Source: Heliomarina baculiformis (GTDB lineage Bacteria; Pseudomonadota; Alphaproteobacteria; Rhodobacterales; Rhodobacteraceae). Taken from it: a stretch of 64,000 bases of DNA. Positions 62,306 to 64,000 of this stretch are shown here, one piece after another. Position 1 is the stretch's first letter; every line of letters starts with the position of its first letter. The notes beneath the pieces were generated by a model, which saw nothing but the letters and a program-made list of their open reading frames with translations, did no database searches and was not told the DNA's origin. The translations under genes and the position numbers were made by a program. Location of the stretch: contig NZ_JAIMIC010000009.1 in assembly GCF_019966545.1 (NCBI RefSeq), positions 62,001 through 126,000 of the forward strand. The letters run 5' to 3'.

Positions 62306-63478
62306 ATGGAGCTTTTCTACACCGACGCGGACCTTGCGTTTCGCGACGAGGTTCGACGTTTTCTCAAGTCGGACCTGCCAAAGGACATCTCGGCCACGTT
62401 CTTTGAGTACCGGCGTCACAGCTGGGAACAGATGATCGAATGGCACCGGATACTGGGGCGCAAGGGCTGGGTCGCGCCGAACTGGCCGGTCGAGCATGGC
62501 GGCACCGGCTGGACTCCGATGCAGCAGTATATTTTCGACAGCGAGGCGATGCAGGCAGGTGCGCCGCGCCTGCGGCCCTTCGGGCTCAAGATGATCGGGC
62601 CAGTTCTGATCCGGTTCGGGTCCGAGGAACAGAAGGCGCGCTTTCTGCCGCGTATTCTGAGCGGCGAGGATTACTGGTGTCAGGGGTTTTCCGAGCCGGG
62701 TGCCGGATCGGACCTTGCCTCGCTCAAAACCCGCGGGGTGCGGGAGGGCGATACCTATGTGGTAAACGGTCAGAAGACCTGGACCACCACGGCGCAACAC
62801 GCGAACTGGATGTTCACGCTGGTGCGGACAGACCCCGCCGCAGACCGGCCCCAGTCGGGCATTTCGATGTTGTTGATCCCGCTGGACAGTCCGGGCGTTA
62901 CGGTACGTCCGATCCGCACCATCGACGGCGATCACCATGTGAACGAAGTCTTCCTCGAAGATGTGCGCGTCCCTGCGGACCTGCTGGTTGGTGAAGAAAA
63001 CAAGGGCTGGACCTATGCCAAGTACCTGCTTGGCAATGAACGGGTCAGCATCGCCAATGTCGGGCAGAGCAAGGCAGAGCTTGCCTTGCTGAAACGGCTG
63101 GCCGCGGAACGGTCTCGCGATGGGGTTGCCCTGATCGACGATCCGGTTTTCGGAGCCAAGCTGGCCGATCTTGAGGCGGATTTCCTTGCGCAGGAGGTGA
63201 CCAACCTGCGGATGCTGTCAAGCGTCGCGCCGGGGGGTGACGTGGGCGCACTGTCGTCCTTTCTCAAGCTGCGCGGGTCCGAGATTCAACAGCGGATACA
63301 GGAGCTTGCGATGGAAGCGGCAGGGACAGAGGCCGCGCCGTGGCAGGTGCTGCGCGAGGGAGGCGCCAAGGATGGTTATGGAACTCACGGCTGGCTGTTT
63401 TCCCGGGCCTTCACGATTTTCGGCGGATCGAGCGAGGTGATGAAGAACATCGTCGCCAAGCAGGTTCTTGGGTTCTGA
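62306..63478 (+). CDS. Acyl-CoA dehydrogenase (large-subunit FadE type)
   Basis: 390 residues from ATG 62306, with AGGA close upstream. It opens with MELFYTDADLAFRDEVRRFL, typical of FadE-type enzymes. It has GFSEPGAGSDLASLKTRGV near 120, VNGQKTWTTTAQHANWM near 150 and FGGSSEVMKNIVAKQVLG at the end. The arrangement with a second, shorter acyl-CoA dehydrogenase-like gene 11 bp downstream recalls the heterodimeric dehydrogenases known from sterol and cyclic-acid degradation. The substrate is unknown. It is 74 bp after the TAXI gene and in the same orientation, so probably in the same operon. Confidence 0.92.
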   Translation: MELFYTDADLAFRDEVRRFLKSDLPKDISATFFEYRRHSWEQMIEWHRILGRKGWVAPNWPVEHGGTGWTPMQQYIFDSEAMQAGAPRLRPFGLKMIGPVLIRFGSEEQKARFLPRILSGEDYWCQGFSEPGAGSDLASLKTRGVREGDTYVVNGQKTWTTTAQHANWMFTLVRTDPAADRPQSGISMLLIPLDSPGVTVRPIRTIDGDHHVNEVFLEDVRVPADLLVGEENKGWTYAKYLLGNERVSIANVGQSKAELALLKRLAAERSRDGVALIDDPVFGAKLADLEADFLAQEVTNLRMLSSVAPGGDVGALSSFLKLRGSEIQQRIQELAMEAAGTEAAPWQVLREGGAKDGYGTHGWLFSRAFTIFGGSSEVMKNIVAKQVLGF

Positions 63479-63489
63479 GGGGGGCGGTC

Positions 63490-64000
63490 ATGAATTTCAC
63501 TGCAAATAACGAACAACGCATGATCGCGGACAGCTTCGCACGCGTCTTTTCGGATGCGGGCTATCCGTCGACATCGGGAGACAACTGGGCCGCGCTGACG
63601 GAGCTAGGCCTGACCGAGGCCACGTTTCCCGAACCGCGCGGTTTCGGGGCGGGTGTTTCCGACATGATTCATTCCCTGATCGAATGCGGCAGGGCAGCGG
63701 CGCCCGAACCAGTAATCGGGGCAGGGGTGCTGCCCGGACTTGCCCTGTCCCGCGCCGGGTCTGCCGCGCCAGAGATGCCGGAAGGAACGGTGTGTCTTGC
63801 CGATGGTAAGAACCTTGCGTTGAAAGACGACGCGCTAAGCGGCACGCTTCGGGTCGTTCCCGGTGCGGACACGGCGGATGTCCTGCTCATCTGTCTTGCC
63901 GATGATCGTCTGGCCGTGGTGCCAATGGCTGAGGTCAAACGCGATACGTACCGTCTGGTCGACGGGCGCGGCGCGGCAGACATTGAGCTTGTCTCGGTCA
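63490..64000 (+). CDS. Acyl-CoA dehydrogenase-like protein, probable partner subunit, cut by right edge
   Basis: 170 residues are visible from ATG 63490 (GGGGGG-type site upstream), and the frame is open at 64000. The N-terminus MNFTANNEQRMIADSFARVF and the following LTELGLTEATFPEPRGFGAG-like segment fit the N-terminal helical domain of acyl-CoA dehydrogenases. An alternating hydrophobic barrel region follows. The FAD- and base-containing half lies outside the window. Its close spacing to the previous gene suggests the two products form a heteromeric enzyme. Confidence 0.85.
   Translation, partial: MNFTANNEQRMIADSFARVFSDAGYPSTSGDNWAALTELGLTEATFPEPRGFGAGVSDMIHSLIECGRAAAPEPVIGAGVLPGLALSRAGSAAPEMPEGTVCLADGKNLALKDDALSGTLRVVPGADTADVLLICLADDRLAVVPMAEVKRDTYRLVDGRGAADIELVSV

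Noticed and set aside
1-64000. CRISPR arrays, tRNA or rRNA genes
   Set aside because: No regularly spaced identical repeats of CRISPR size and no recognisable tRNA cloverleaf or rRNA sequence were noticed.

Overview
The window comes from a GC-rich alphaproteobacterium, most likely Rhodobacterales (Roseobacter group). This is inferred from the TRAP/TAXI transporter next to CaiB-type CoA-transferase and acyl-CoA dehydrogenase genes, a conserved-looking 60-residue protein (54645-54827), and an intergenic CCTCCGGCGGGG-type element (46358-46377). No rRNA, tRNA, CRISPR array or insertion sequence was seen.

Positions 1-43924 hold one hybrid polyketide-peptide biosynthetic cluster with two divergent arms. 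The minus-strand arm is transcribed right to left. It encodes an Sfp-type phosphopantetheinyl transferase, a Wzx/MurJ-like flippase, a type II thioesterase and five one-module cis-AT polyketide synthases (called PKS A to E here), and it runs off the left edge. Within the PKS chain every stop overlaps the next start by 4 bp. Module contents are A: KS-AT-KR-ACP; B: KS-AT-DH-ER-KR-ACP; C: KS-AT-MT-ACP; D: KS-AT-DH-MT-ER-KR-ACP; E: KS-AT-DH(degenerate)-MT, then cut. The plus-strand arm encodes NRPS 1 (TubC-like docking-C-A-PCP, predicted glycine), PKS F (KS-AT-KR-carrier), NRPS 2 (docking-C-A-PCP) and two alpha/beta hydrolases. Neither hydrolase has a standard Ser nucleophile, and the last NRPS has no thioesterase domain. 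PKS A lacks an N-terminal docking helix and probably starts the line. The chain would pass A-B-C-D-E, then anything beyond the left edge, then NRPS 1, PKS F and NRPS 2. Glycine followed by a malonyl extension with ketoreduction would give a 4-amino-3-hydroxybutanoyl unit.

Positions 44022-48996 hold what looks like a small-molecule catabolic regulon: an M20 deacylase (ArgE-like), a LysR regulator, a DUF1028 Ntn-hydrolase, a RidA-family protein and a flavin monooxygenase. Three similar 15-bp dyads (TTAG-N7-CTAA type) lie upstream of three of the transcription units. Positions 49021-51880 hold a second LysR gene divergent from ilvD. Positions 51998-54161 hold an HxlR regulator divergent from a tandem DUF1428 protein and a GST-like protein, with a dyad and direct repeats between them. 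Positions 54162-55154 are mostly non-coding, with helically phased 11-bp repeats, a long hairpin and one 60-aa gene. A PPOX-fold flavoprotein follows.

Positions 55830-64000 hold a carboxylate uptake and CoA-dependent degradation locus. IclR and a class III CoA-transferase face an acyl-CoA dehydrogenase, a fused TRAP permease, a TAXI binding protein broken by a one-base frameshift, and two more acyl-CoA dehydrogenase family genes. The last of these is cut by the right edge.
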